Assembly: GCF_022836875.1 (NCBI RefSeq) | Contig: NZ_CP090376.1 | Coordinates: forward strand, 3,162,001 to 3,226,000 | Length of the DNA stretch: 64,000 nt | Direction: 5' to 3' | Source: Flavobacterium enshiense | GTDB taxonomy: Bacteria; Bacteroidota; Bacteroidia; Flavobacteriales; Flavobacteriaceae | Part shown: positions 28,928 to 37,624 of the stretch, piece by piece | How positions within the stretch are numbered: the first letter of the stretch is position 1 | How the letters are laid out: the number at the start of each line of letters is the position of its first letter | The notes under the pieces: generated by a model | Told to the model about the DNA's origin: nothing | Databases searched by the model: none | The model's input: the letters and a program-made list of their open reading frames with translations, nothing else | Program-made: the position numbers and the translations under genes

Positions 28928-28957
28928 TTGGAAGCTATGATTTTAGTCTTATATTTG
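28928..28957 (+). promoter_or_regulatory. Promoter of tRNA-Met
   Basis: TTG (28,928-28,930) and TATATTTG (28,950-28,957) are spaced 19 bases apart, 35 bases before the tRNA. They fit the Bacteroidota consensus. Confidence 0.7.
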
Positions 28958-28992
28958 CACCCGCATTCAGCAAGGATGTAAACCGAAAAAAT

Positions 28993-29066
28993 GGCGAGGT
29001 AGCTCAGTCGGTTAGAGCGCAGGATTCATAACCCTGAGGTCACGGGTTCAACTCCCGTCTTCGCTA
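28993..29066 (+). tRNA. tRNA-Met (anticodon CAT)
   Basis: The cloverleaf folds by eye: acceptor GGCGAGG with CTTCGCT (two G-U pairs), D-arm GCTCAGTCGGTTAGAGC, anticodon arm with CAT at 29,027-29,029, and T-arm ACGGGTTCAACTCCCGT. CCA is not encoded. It could be elongator Met or a lysidine-modified Ile tRNA. The 3' half (29,024 on) is the island attachment site, so the present 3' half came with the island. Confidence 0.93.
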
Positions 29067-29067
29067 C
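29024..29067 (+). other. attL, left attachment site of the island
   Basis: This 44-base stretch, from the anticodon loop to one base beyond the tRNA 3' end, is repeated exactly at 58,852-58,895. The integrase gene starts within 140 bases. This is the standard layout for a tRNA-targeted integrative element. Confidence 0.92.
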
Positions 29068-29088
29068 AAGAACAATTCTTTTAAAATC

Positions 29089-29120
29089 AGCGGATTAGTG
29101 CACACTAATCCGCTTTTTTT
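29089..29120 (+). terminator. Terminator after tRNA-Met, island-supplied
   Basis: AGCGGATTAGTG and CACTAATCCGCT form a 12-base stem with a two-base loop, followed by seven Ts. It replaces the original tRNA terminator now found beyond attR. Confidence 0.85.
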
Positions 29121-29150
29121 ATGTCTACATTTTCGCTACTTTTACAATCA

Positions 29151-29188
29151 GTACACGATTCGGCACACGAAATGGTACACAAACGGGT
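29151..29188. repeat. GTACAC repeats near attL (candidate integrase arm sites)
   Basis: GTACACGATT, GGCACACGA, TGGTACAC and GGGTACAG lie in a row just inside attL. The same words occur just inside attR at 58,762-58,795. Confidence 0.45.
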
Positions 29189-29201
29189 ACAGATTCTAAC
29201 C

Positions 29202-30536
29202 ATGAAGAAAAATTATTCGGAACCTAAAATATATACCGGAGGCGTGGAAATCTCACAATGGAACAAACTTTCCCACGCCGAACAACAGACCGCACTTTCC
29301 AAAAGCTGGTACATCTATTACAGTTTCAGAAATAAGGAAACCGGAAAATTGGAGCGCTTACCTAACATTAAAGGCGAAGCCAACAAATACAAAACCAAAC
29401 AGGAGCGGTATGAATATTTAAGTATTCTTAAGGATACCTTACTGAATATGCTTGAAAAAGGATATACTCCCTACGAGGAGAATGATTTCAGTCTTGAGCA
29501 TAATCCCAAAACAACCGTTCCTACTGAGGTCATTCTGGAAGTAAAAAAGCCTGTCGCAAAGAAACCTATCGTAAAAAAAGAAATAGAAAAAGGAGTAGAA
29601 CCGATAACCAAACCCGTAGAAGTTGTAAAAAGTGAACCGGAAAATACATCCATGACTCTTAAACAAGCTTTTGAATTTGCTTTAAAAATTAAAGCAGCTT
29701 CTTTAGGACAAATTTCATTTCAAAATTTCCACAGCAGGATACGTCGCTTTCAGTATTGGACAGATGAGAATCAGCCCATCACATCACTTACCAAGAAAAC
29801 GGTGATGGAATATCTCAACGAAATACTTGAAAGCTCCAGTCCCCGAAACCGTAACAACTCCAGAACTGATTTAAGTTCGCTCTTTCAGGTTTTGGAGGAC
29901 AATGAAATCATTCCGGTAAACTTCATTAAAAAAATAAATGTAATCAAGACCAAGGCGGAGCGAAACAAAACTTACACTCCGGAAATGCAAACTAAGATAT
30001 TCGAGCATTTAGAGAAACACGATCCATTATTATTGCTATACATCAAATTTTTGTGTTACAATTTCCTCAGACCTGTAGAAGTATGCCGCTTGAAAATTGA
30101 AGATATCGATGTTACCAGCAAAATTTTGACCGTTAGAGCCAAAAATAAGCTTGTAAAAACAAAAATCATACCTGACATCCTTTTTCAGGAATTACCCGAT
30201 TTAAAGCAGTTTAAAAAGACAAATTATCTTTTTACACCTGATGGCATTGGTCAGCCATGGCATGCCGATGAAAACAACCGCCGGGACAATTTCTCAAAAC
30301 GCTTCAAAAAAGTGGTCAAAGAACATTTTGATTTAAACGAAGATTACGGGCTATACAGTTTCCGACACACGTTTATCACCAAACTGTACCGTGAATTACG
30401 CAAGAGCTTCTCCCCTTTTGAAACTAAAAGCAGAATGATGTTGATTACAGGTCACTCTACCATGTCGGCTTTGGAAGAATATTTAAGGGATATTGATGCC
30501 GAGATTCCGGAGGATTACTCTGATTTATTGAGGTAA
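29202..30536 (+). CDS. int: Tyrosine recombinase / integrase of the island
   Basis: This site-specific recombinase is predicted to insert and excise the element at tRNA-Met. The start is set at ATG 29,202 (444 residues, MKKNYSEPKIYTGG). The in-frame ATG at 29,121 would begin right at the tRNA terminator and translate through the arm-site repeats. An N-terminal arm-binding region is followed by a Lys/Pro/Val-rich linker, a core-binding domain (about 155-240) and a catalytic domain. The catalytic domain shows FLRPVEVCRL, YSFRHTFIT, ITGHSTMSAL and the nucleophile in EEYLRDID. Bacteroidota mobile elements often carry this form. A partial second copy of its 3' end is at 32,770-32,899. Confidence 0.9.
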   Translation: MKKNYSEPKIYTGGVEISQWNKLSHAEQQTALSKSWYIYYSFRNKETGKLERLPNIKGEANKYKTKQERYEYLSILKDTLLNMLEKGYTPYEENDFSLEHNPKTTVPTEVILEVKKPVAKKPIVKKEIEKGVEPITKPVEVVKSEPENTSMTLKQAFEFALKIKAASLGQISFQNFHSRIRRFQYWTDENQPITSLTKKTVMEYLNEILESSSPRNRNNSRTDLSSLFQVLEDNEIIPVNFIKKINVIKTKAERNKTYTPEMQTKIFEHLEKHDPLLLLYIKFLCYNFLRPVEVCRLKIEDIDVTSKILTVRAKNKLVKTKIIPDILFQELPDLKQFKKTNYLFTPDGIGQPWHADENNRRDNFSKRFKKVVKEHFDLNEDYGLYSFRHTFITKLYRELRKSFSPFETKSRMMLITGHSTMSALEEYLRDIDAEIPEDYSDLLR

Positions 30537-30744
30537 ATATCGAGCAAGAAGAATTCAAATCAAACAGAGAGAAAACATCTTTGATAAGGTACTAAGGCAT
30601 CTTTCTTTTTACTATGCCTATTGTGCAAATTTAGACAACCAACTAAACCGGCAAATTCAACTATTTCGTTTATGCCGCCCATATATATATTTTAGGAATT
30701 CTGTCCAGATTCGTGAATTTATATCTACCAAAAATTATTTGAAT

Positions 30745-31896
30745 TCAACTTTTGTAATCCACTAACTCACGTTCTAACTTTATTCGTTTTTTTTCTCCCC
30801 TTTCTCCGGTAATACAATAAAAATCAAGTAATGTTTCACCAACGGCTTCTTTAATTTTTTTGTTGATTCTTGATAATATAATGTTAGCATCATTTTCTGA
30901 TGGATTAACAAGGAGTTCAATAGCTTTTTGAAGTGTTTCTCGATTTGACTGATTGCAAAAATGAGCGTATAATTGTTTCAATTCTTCCTTATGATCCTGT
31001 AATTCATTTAAATTCATGCCATCACTATGCTTTAAAAACAATAGATACAGTGCTTTTTCTTTCGGATTCAATCTTAATTCCAGTCCACCTAAATCGGTAA
31101 AAAAAATCTTTTTTGTATAACCTTTTATTTCTAATCTGCTGGGTTGACGGAATAGTTTGGATCTACCTCTAAAAGTCATGGTCTCTCGGATTCCATCCAA
31201 AATTTCAAAAAACTGTCTAGTGTACAATTTAGGTATATCTCTTTCAATAAGGTGATTCATGCAGCTATCGCATACATCGGCAGTTCTCATTTTTAAAATA
31301 ATTTGAGACTTGTCCTGGCAAAAATCCATTATACACCCTTTTGGTGTTTTGTGAATATTATCCATTATTGCTTCGTTTGTAGGAAACATAAAATGTCGCA
31401 TACTCCAAACGATCACTTCATAGGCAATTGGAAAACGAATATCAATGGATGAACCAAAATAATGTTGCCAATTCGATGTCTGCACAAAACAATTTTTCAT
31501 TGAAGGAGAAATGCCTCCGAACCAATTTGGCTTATTGCCAACATCAGTAAGCAATACAACAACGTCATTTTCAGATATTCTTTTTTGCTTTCTATACTTA
31601 TCACATTCTACAAACAATTGTTCCCAGGTTTTAACAACTTCTTTATGTGGAAAAACAATTCGTTTCCACATTCTTTCAATGTTGGGCGAATTTTCAGAAA
31701 GAAAATCAACCTCTTTTAACTTTTCAAAATCTTCTTTGGTCCCCCATTCAACTTCTTCACCATTTGGATCGTATTGTAGTATTTCCTCTTCACATTCGAG
31801 AAAATTAATTGGACCACGGAATTGCTGCAATAAATACAGCACATTCCGATAGGTCTCTTCTTTTAGTTCAGGCGATCGTAATAAATGTATATTCAT
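30745..31896 (-). CDS. Unknown protein with degenerate metzincin-like and winged-helix-like regions
   Basis: I do not recognise a named family for this 383-residue protein. Residues about 170-225 read PIAYEVIVWSMRHFMF, then KGCIMDFCQDK and ADVCDSCMNHL. That spacing recalls archaemetzincin-type zinc proteases (active-site helix, CxM turn, CxxC), but the HExxH residues are absent (YEVIVWSMR). A catalytically dead or repurposed fold is therefore inferred. The C-terminal 120 residues (LRLNPKEKALYLLFLKHSDG, then helices) look like a winged-helix or effector-binding domain. It lies 23 bases downstream of the vWA gene on the same strand, so the two form a pair. No signal peptide is seen. Confidence 0.72.
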   Translation of the reverse strand: MNIHLLRSPELKEETYRNVLYLLQQFRGPINFLECEEEILQYDPNGEEVEWGTKEDFEKLKEVDFLSENSPNIERMWKRIVFPHKEVVKTWEQLFVECDKYRKQKRISENDVVVLLTDVGNKPNWFGGISPSMKNCFVQTSNWQHYFGSSIDIRFPIAYEVIVWSMRHFMFPTNEAIMDNIHKTPKGCIMDFCQDKSQIILKMRTADVCDSCMNHLIERDIPKLYTRQFFEILDGIRETMTFRGRSKLFRQPSRLEIKGYTKKIFFTDLGGLELRLNPKEKALYLLFLKHSDGMNLNELQDHKEELKQLYAHFCNQSNRETLQKAIELLVNPSENDANIILSRINKKIKEAVGETLLDFYCITGERGEKKRIKLERELVDYKS

Positions 31897-31919
31897 ATTT
31901 TAAAAATATCAAATATTTA

Positions 31920-32576
31920 TTATTTTCTGCGGTCCTTTTTAATAATAAAATCTAAAAAATCTTTTTTTGTTATACCGGCTGCTTTGCTCTCGGAATAATA
32001 ACGCATCCCATTACTTATTTCATTCATCATTTCTCCCATATCACCTTTGTTAAATGACACTACATTTTCTTCTCGGATATTTAACATTTTTGAGGTATGA
32101 ATTGCATCAATATCTGCGCCCAGGAATGTAAACGTCCATTTTTCCGTTTGTTCTAATGTTTTAATGGTGTTTGCAATGTTGTGATATGTAAATTCCCTAC
32201 TTGCATTTTCCATACCGTCCGTCAGAATAACCATTATCACACTCATTTCATTATTCACAATTTGAGTTTCATTAGTTATTCTAATCTTGTTGATTGACTC
32301 TCCAATTGCATCTAGGAGTGCAGTACATCCACTAGGAATATACATTGCAGAGGTCAGCCTTTCAAAAGCACTAATGTTTACATGTGAAAAAATATGGTCC
32401 ACATCATCATCAAATATAGTTAGCGAGATTTCAAATTTCTGTTCCGGAAACTCCCTTTGTAACTGTTTGATAGTTTCTAACTGTTTATTGAAACCTGCTA
32501 TAGTCGTTTCTCTGCAATTGTTCATAGAACCGCTTTTGTCTAATACAAAATGGTAAAGCGTTTTTTTGTTTTTCAT
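31920..32576 (-). CDS. von Willebrand factor A (vWA) domain protein
   Basis: This 218-residue soluble protein is essentially one vWA domain. The MIDAS metal site is complete: DKSGSMN at residues 9-15, a threonine region near 75 (PSGCTALLDAI) and ILTDGMENAS near 116. The shape resembles TerY-like stand-alone vWA proteins, which act as protein-binding modules in stress and phage-defence gene clusters. A promoter box lies just upstream at 32,605-32,612. It is paired with the downstream metzincin-like gene. Confidence 0.85.
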   Translation of the reverse strand: MKNKKTLYHFVLDKSGSMNNCRETTIAGFNKQLETIKQLQREFPEQKFEISLTIFDDDVDHIFSHVNISAFERLTSAMYIPSGCTALLDAIGESINKIRITNETQIVNNEMSVIMVILTDGMENASREFTYHNIANTIKTLEQTEKWTFTFLGADIDAIHTSKMLNIREENVVSFNKGDMGEMMNEISNGMRYYSESKAAGITKKDFLDFIIKKDRRK

Positions 32577-32604
32577 AATCTTTAATTTTTAAATATTTAT
32601 GAAA

Positions 32605-32612
32605 CAAATTTA
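32605..32612 (-). promoter_or_regulatory. -7 promoter box for the vWA module
   Basis: TAAATTTG on the minus strand lies about 30 bases before the vWA ATG, with TTCG about 19 bases upstream as a weak -33 element. Confidence 0.5.
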
Positions 32613-32769
32613 GAGCGTTGATTCAGGAGAACGAATTCTTTGCAACCTTGCAATGTTGATTGTAATGAGTCATGCAAAAAAATATAGACTAGATAGAAAA
32701 AAAATAATTGTAAGTAGTAATATTATTGCTCAATAATAAAAGCCTGTTTACTCTGTGAACTATTCTTTC

Positions 32770-32899
32770 CTTCTCCCCTTTTGGAACCAAAAGCAGAATG
32801 ATGCTGATTACAGGTCACTCGACGATGTCGGCTTTGGAAGAATATTTAAGAGATATTGATGCCGAGATTCCTGAGGATTACTCTGATTTATTGAGGTAA
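32770..32899 (+). pseudogene. Integrase 3'-end remnant
   Basis: About 43 codons match the last part of the intact integrase (GTKSRMMLITGHSTMSALEEYL through PEDYSDLLR and stop), with only scattered base changes. Similarity continues about 75 bases past the stop, matching 30,537-30,614. No upstream part of an integrase is present. It is a fossil of a second, related element or of a duplication. Confidence 0.88.
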
Positions 32900-33014
32900 G
32901 TAGCGAACAAGATGAATTCACCCCAAACAGAGGTGAAAATATCTTTGATAAGTTATTAAGTCCTCTTTCTTTTAACCTATTTCAAAAAGTATCAGATTAT
33001 TTAACTTTATGTCT

Positions 33015-35051
33015 TTAAAATCTCAAATATGTTATTTCGCAAGCTTTACACTTTCTTCTGGTCTGGTCTATATCTGCTACACTGAACCGATTTTCAGATT
33101 TTTCAAAAATATCCAATCCTCTGCCAAGGGTGATTTTCCACCGGTTGTCCGCCATTATGTTTCTGTCGTGTAGGTTTTCAAAACGATGAGAGAGGCGAAT
33201 GCCTATTTCTTGAACACTTTCCTGTATTTCTTCCAAATAAGTTGTACTATCCTGAAGATACTCTTCTGTATTCCAAGTAATAATTTCTAAATCAATTTCT
33301 TCTTCTGGCTCTTTATTACTACTTAACATTACACAGAATTCTAAAAGGTTTTTGAATTGGTATGGTAATCTAATATATGGATCCTGAATAGTTATTTTGT
33401 TTGCTCCTTTGAGATAAGTCGCAAATAAGTTTTTATATGAGATCCCGGTTTGGTTGTCTTTTATAATGGTTTGATGAGGTGTTAATTGCATTTTTGTTGC
33501 CTCTGCAACATTTATATTTTGAACCTCATTAGTATTTTCAATAACAGTATTTTCATTAATCTCTAGTTGTTTGGCTTTGATTTCTGTTTGATAATTTAAT
33601 TTTTCGAGAGTTTCCGGACTTACTTTTATTCCGGAAGATTTTATGGTGTATTCGAAATTTACCGGTTCTGTTCGGAATGTTTCGTCAATAATATATAATT
33701 GGTCTTTTACTCTTTTTCTTCCTTCCACTGCAAAGTCCAATAATTCTAATAATTCGGATTCTGTTATTTCTTTATGAGGATAGATTAATTTCATTAAACC
33801 AGAAAACGTTTTACGAATAGCTGTTTTATCTCTTTGAGAAAGTGAACCGTCTAACTCTACATATTGATCTAAGATACCACTGTAATCTGATTTACGTAAT
33901 TCTTTTAAAATTTCTGCCATGTAGTCTACGATGAACCCAAACTCTGTTGAGAATACTGAATTTTTTAAAATACGTACTTCCCATCCTGGAATGTAAATAT
34001 GCATACGATCGAGGAAAGCCCCTTTTATGTATCCTTCAGGAATTGATTCGAAAAGGTGGCTGTTTTTTAGCATATAAGGAACTGTATGCTTGGTATTTCC
34101 AACGTATGCTAATGAGGCTGTTGCCTGATAGGTTTCTTTCCCTCGATTAAACGATTGATTGGCCATGTAATTTTGGAGTATTTTTACCAAATCACCGTCT
34201 ACTTTTTTGGATCCTCTATCCTGTTCGAATTCATCTAAAGCAATCACATCCCAATAGCCAACTAAACCTATTTTATTCCCCGTATTGTTAACGAATAACC
34301 TCGCTTTTGAAACATCACCTCCAGAAACTAAAACACCATGAGGAGACAACTCCGAGAAAATATGTGATTTCCCAGTTCCTTTTGGTCCTAATTCAATAAA
34401 GTTGTAGTTATTCTCTACATGAGTAATCAAACGTGATAATTGGATTAATTTCCCTCTTTTATTAAAGAATTCCGGATTTAAACCTATGCTATGCATTAAA
34501 AGATCTATCCATTCTTCATTTGTAAAGTTTTTTCGCGCTTCGATATATTCCGGAACACTGATATTGGATACCTGTATTGGTTTTAAATCTTCAATTTGCC
34601 AACGTACTTTTATATCTTCTTCGTGAGAATAGCCCATATCAACAATACACCAAACACCTCCACCACTTAGTAGCTTTTGGTTTTGCATTACTAAATTATC
34701 AGATATTGGAACATTACGGATACCTAAATTGGCTAATTCCGCTTCATAAATATTGGCTCTATCATTTAGAGATACATTTACCTTATCAATGATTTTATAG
34801 TTTTGCTTATCACGAATATTTGCTTTCACAACTTCCGCTTCACTTCTGTGCACATAGTTGTTTTTGATAATCTCTTTGACTTTTTCAATTCCTCCTTCTA
34901 TAATAGCCTGGTCATCTACAGCACAATATTGTCCTAATAAGTATTCTAACACATAAGTGGGAACCACAGCATTTCCTTTGATTTTAGAGGTTAGATCTTT
35001 TCGGACTACTTTACCTTCAAAATATTGTAAAATCTTGTCTTTTAATTCCAT
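33015..35051 (-). CDS. brxL: BREX protein BrxL (AAA+ ATPase)
   Basis: This 678-residue protein is the last gene of the BREX operon. It has the BrxL N-terminal region (1-200) and an AAA+ domain with Walker A GPKGTGKS (222-229) and Walker B VIALDEFE (269-276). A variable linker follows at about 500-540. The final 140 residues contain ITIQDPYIRLPYQFKNLLEF, which resembles the MIT_C (phospholipase-D-like) domain rather than a Lon S16 protease domain. BrxL rings bind DNA and are needed for phage exclusion in type 1 BREX. It follows pglZ by 11 bases. Confidence 0.88.
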   Translation of the reverse strand: MELKDKILQYFEGKVVRKDLTSKIKGNAVVPTYVLEYLLGQYCAVDDQAIIEGGIEKVKEIIKNNYVHRSEAEVVKANIRDKQNYKIIDKVNVSLNDRANIYEAELANLGIRNVPISDNLVMQNQKLLSGGGVWCIVDMGYSHEEDIKVRWQIEDLKPIQVSNISVPEYIEARKNFTNEEWIDLLMHSIGLNPEFFNKRGKLIQLSRLITHVENNYNFIELGPKGTGKSHIFSELSPHGVLVSGGDVSKARLFVNNTGNKIGLVGYWDVIALDEFEQDRGSKKVDGDLVKILQNYMANQSFNRGKETYQATASLAYVGNTKHTVPYMLKNSHLFESIPEGYIKGAFLDRMHIYIPGWEVRILKNSVFSTEFGFIVDYMAEILKELRKSDYSGILDQYVELDGSLSQRDKTAIRKTFSGLMKLIYPHKEITESELLELLDFAVEGRKRVKDQLYIIDETFRTEPVNFEYTIKSSGIKVSPETLEKLNYQTEIKAKQLEINENTVIENTNEVQNINVAEATKMQLTPHQTIIKDNQTGISYKNLFATYLKGANKITIQDPYIRLPYQFKNLLEFCVMLSSNKEPEEEIDLEIITWNTEEYLQDSTTYLEEIQESVQEIGIRLSHRFENLHDRNIMADNRWKITLGRGLDIFEKSENRFSVADIDQTRRKCKACEITYLRF

Positions 35052-35062
35052 AACTATTCTAT

Positions 35063-37615
35063 TTAGAAATCCATCCCCATTAAGGTACTGATTGTAATCA
35101 AGTCGTTTAACACTATTGGATTGAGTTTGTTTTTATCTTTGTTGTCGAATGCTTTTAAATAGCAAAATGTTGCTTTAGAACCTTGTGTATTGAGTGTTAA
35201 TATAATTTCAAACACTCTTTCTTTTGGGTTATTTGAAGTTGCATTGCAGATTAATTCAACTTCATTGGAAAGTGATACCCCATTGTCATCATACAATCCA
35301 ACTGTGACCTCAAGACTTCTCAATTCATTTGAAACCGGCTCGTTTTGCAGCACCACAATTTTAATATTCCCGGTTGTAATTTTACTAACATTATCTATTC
35401 TTCTGAAGGTAACGGTTTCTGTAGTTTCTTTTTTCTGTTTGTAACATTTAATTACCGGTGTAATCAGTTCCTGAATACTGGCTCCGCCATGCACAAACTG
35501 AACACCAATGTTCCCTTGTCTACGGTATCTGTTAATAGCTCTTGGAATGGCTATTTTTAAATCTGTATCGATGTTCGTTGTTTTTTTCATATCGAATACA
35601 TATCCATCCTGTTTACCTTCAAACCCTTCACTTATTACAAAACGTGAGTTATCTTTACTATATCCTTTTGCTTTTGGCAATGTTTCTCTGTCGTTTTCTT
35701 TTAATTCATTGTAATTGTAAAGAAAACCATGATCTGCTGTTACCAAAACATAGGAAATGTTCCAACCGTATATTTTTTGAATTAGTCTTTTTATTTGTTC
35801 GACCACTTTAGCCGTTTCTTCAAATGTTTCGTGTTCGGTACGTTTTTTATCGCCAATGGCATCCATCCAATCATGGTAGATGTAAACCAATTTATTTTCA
35901 ATGAAAAACTTTCTCCCTGTTTCTCTATCAAACTTTATGATTTCAGCATAGTCGATAGTGCAACTTTCCGGAACAACTGCTTGCAAAATAGACTGACGGT
36001 ATTGACTATTTGTTGGCTTGCCGTTGATTTTATATACCAAATCCTGTTCTCCTTTTTCAACCGTAATCCCTTTGTTGGGTAACAAGTTTGACATTCCTAA
36101 ATTGGTATATGAAGGAATTGAAGCTAAACAAGGTTGGATAGTTAAATTGTTTTTACTGTCTGCCAGTAAATCATTGTACAATTCATACCCCAACTCAAAA
36201 CGGAATGCGTCCGAAATGATTACTGCCATTTTATAATCCACTTCTCCTAAATTGTCTTGGTAAAAATTGAATTGTTTGTTGCAGTCAATTTGATGAAAAT
36301 CAAATTTATTCTCCTCTAAAACTTTTTGCCATTCAATGTTGAATTCAATCAGGAATCGGTCGTATTTGTTGTTAAGGGCTTCAAAAACAGGTAATGCAAT
36401 TGTTTCGAATTCGTCCAAATGATCTCTTACCTTGTCATATGCAATTACTGCTTTACGATAATTAAAATCTACTTTATGAAGCTCTACTGTATACTCTTTG
36501 ATATACTCTTCTACAGTATTAAAACGGAATGATTTATAGCCTTCCAGAACGCTATACATTGAAGCAGTAAAATACAAGAACTCTATTTGGTCTTTACTAA
36601 AATCAGAGATACTTTCCTCTCTTTTCCAACGAATACATTCTTCTTTTGTTTTCAACGCGTCGGAAAATACTTCGCTGTATAATAATTTTAAAACCTTGTC
36701 TATCATTTCTTCAGAATAATAGCCATATTCTGTTTCTGTTCCGTACCATTTTAAAACTGAAACTGTGTTTATTTTACTTCCAAGCGTATTAAAAATTTGC
36801 TCAATAGCCTTGTTTGTATTTATGTTTTTCTGCCAAACTTCAAAAAACTTCAACAGTTTATAGTTGTCGGCAGTCCGCTTTATTCTTAACGAGTTATAAG
36901 TATCAGCAGTCACAATTTGAGTTGCATTCCCTACTAGTACATTGTATTTTAATTTTGTAATCCAATTGGTTGCGGCTTCCATAGATAGGGTATCTTCTTT
37001 GGTATCCAATAATGTATTGAACCAATTAATTACTACCTCTTCTAAACCTAATTCTATAAGAGTACTATTTATTTTATTGAATTTACTTTCTTCTAAAGTC
37101 AACGTAAACCATTTGTTCATGCAGTTGAATTTATCTTCAACCGCATTAAAGTCGAGTATAATGGATATTAGTCCTTTTTTTAAATTATCCTCACTAAAAT
37201 TTTCTGAATCTAATATTCTGGCTAATTTTTTTTGGTTGGTTTTTGTTTTTAGGAGTTTGAAATATTTATTTATAAGATTTGAATGGTAGTCCTTTAATCT
37301 ATATTCTGCAATAAACTCCGAAACCTCATCTAATTTTAATTCAATATTGGCTGACAATAAATCTAATAGTGGGTATTTTTTTATTTTTTTACCTTCTGGC
37401 TTTGCAAAAGGATGGTATAGGAATATTTTTTTGTTATTCCATTCCATTTCCAATTTGTATTTCAAATCAAAATAGTTTTGATTGACTTCTACCACTTTTA
37501 CCCCTGCATTTTCAATAGCTGCTAGCTCTTCTCTCTTTGACCCATCGGCATCAAAATAGAAGAGTTTATTTTTATCACTTTGTAAAAGTGTTTGAATTAC
37601 TTTGTCTGCAAACAT
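35063..37615 (-). CDS. pglZ: BREX-1 system phosphatase PglZ
   Basis: This 850-residue protein is a BREX hallmark. The alkaline-phosphatase-superfamily metal motifs are visible as VIISDAFRFELGYEL near residue 465 and LVTADHGFLYNYNE near residue 635, joined by TNLGMSNLLP. The N-terminal half is helical, as in type A PglZ, and the C-terminus has a beta-sandwich. It is required for BREX modification and exclusion, probably as a phosphodiesterase or nuclease in the complex with BrxB/BrxC/PglX. It lies 9 bases downstream of hipA, so hipBA is built into the operon. Confidence 0.93.
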   Translation of the reverse strand: MFADKVIQTLLQSDKNKLFYFDADGSKREELAAIENAGVKVVEVNQNYFDLKYKLEMEWNNKKIFLYHPFAKPEGKKIKKYPLLDLLSANIELKLDEVSEFIAEYRLKDYHSNLINKYFKLLKTKTNQKKLARILDSENFSEDNLKKGLISIILDFNAVEDKFNCMNKWFTLTLEESKFNKINSTLIELGLEEVVINWFNTLLDTKEDTLSMEAATNWITKLKYNVLVGNATQIVTADTYNSLRIKRTADNYKLLKFFEVWQKNINTNKAIEQIFNTLGSKINTVSVLKWYGTETEYGYYSEEMIDKVLKLLYSEVFSDALKTKEECIRWKREESISDFSKDQIEFLYFTASMYSVLEGYKSFRFNTVEEYIKEYTVELHKVDFNYRKAVIAYDKVRDHLDEFETIALPVFEALNNKYDRFLIEFNIEWQKVLEENKFDFHQIDCNKQFNFYQDNLGEVDYKMAVIISDAFRFELGYELYNDLLADSKNNLTIQPCLASIPSYTNLGMSNLLPNKGITVEKGEQDLVYKINGKPTNSQYRQSILQAVVPESCTIDYAEIIKFDRETGRKFFIENKLVYIYHDWMDAIGDKKRTEHETFEETAKVVEQIKRLIQKIYGWNISYVLVTADHGFLYNYNELKENDRETLPKAKGYSKDNSRFVISEGFEGKQDGYVFDMKKTTNIDTDLKIAIPRAINRYRRQGNIGVQFVHGGASIQELITPVIKCYKQKKETTETVTFRRIDNVSKITTGNIKIVVLQNEPVSNELRSLEVTVGLYDDNGVSLSNEVELICNATSNNPKERVFEIILTLNTQGSKATFCYLKAFDNKDKNKLNPIVLNDLITISTLMGMDF

Positions 37616-37624
37616 TAGTGTTCG

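Larger units (their letters stand above)
32577..33014. other. Intergenic region between the vWA module and brxL
   Basis: This region holds a minus-strand -7 box for the vWA gene (32,605-32,612), then about 150 bases with nothing recognised. After that comes the integrase 3' remnant, with sequence downstream of it that matches the DNA behind the intact integrase gene up to about 32,975. The last 40 bases before brxL show no feature. Confidence 0.6.
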
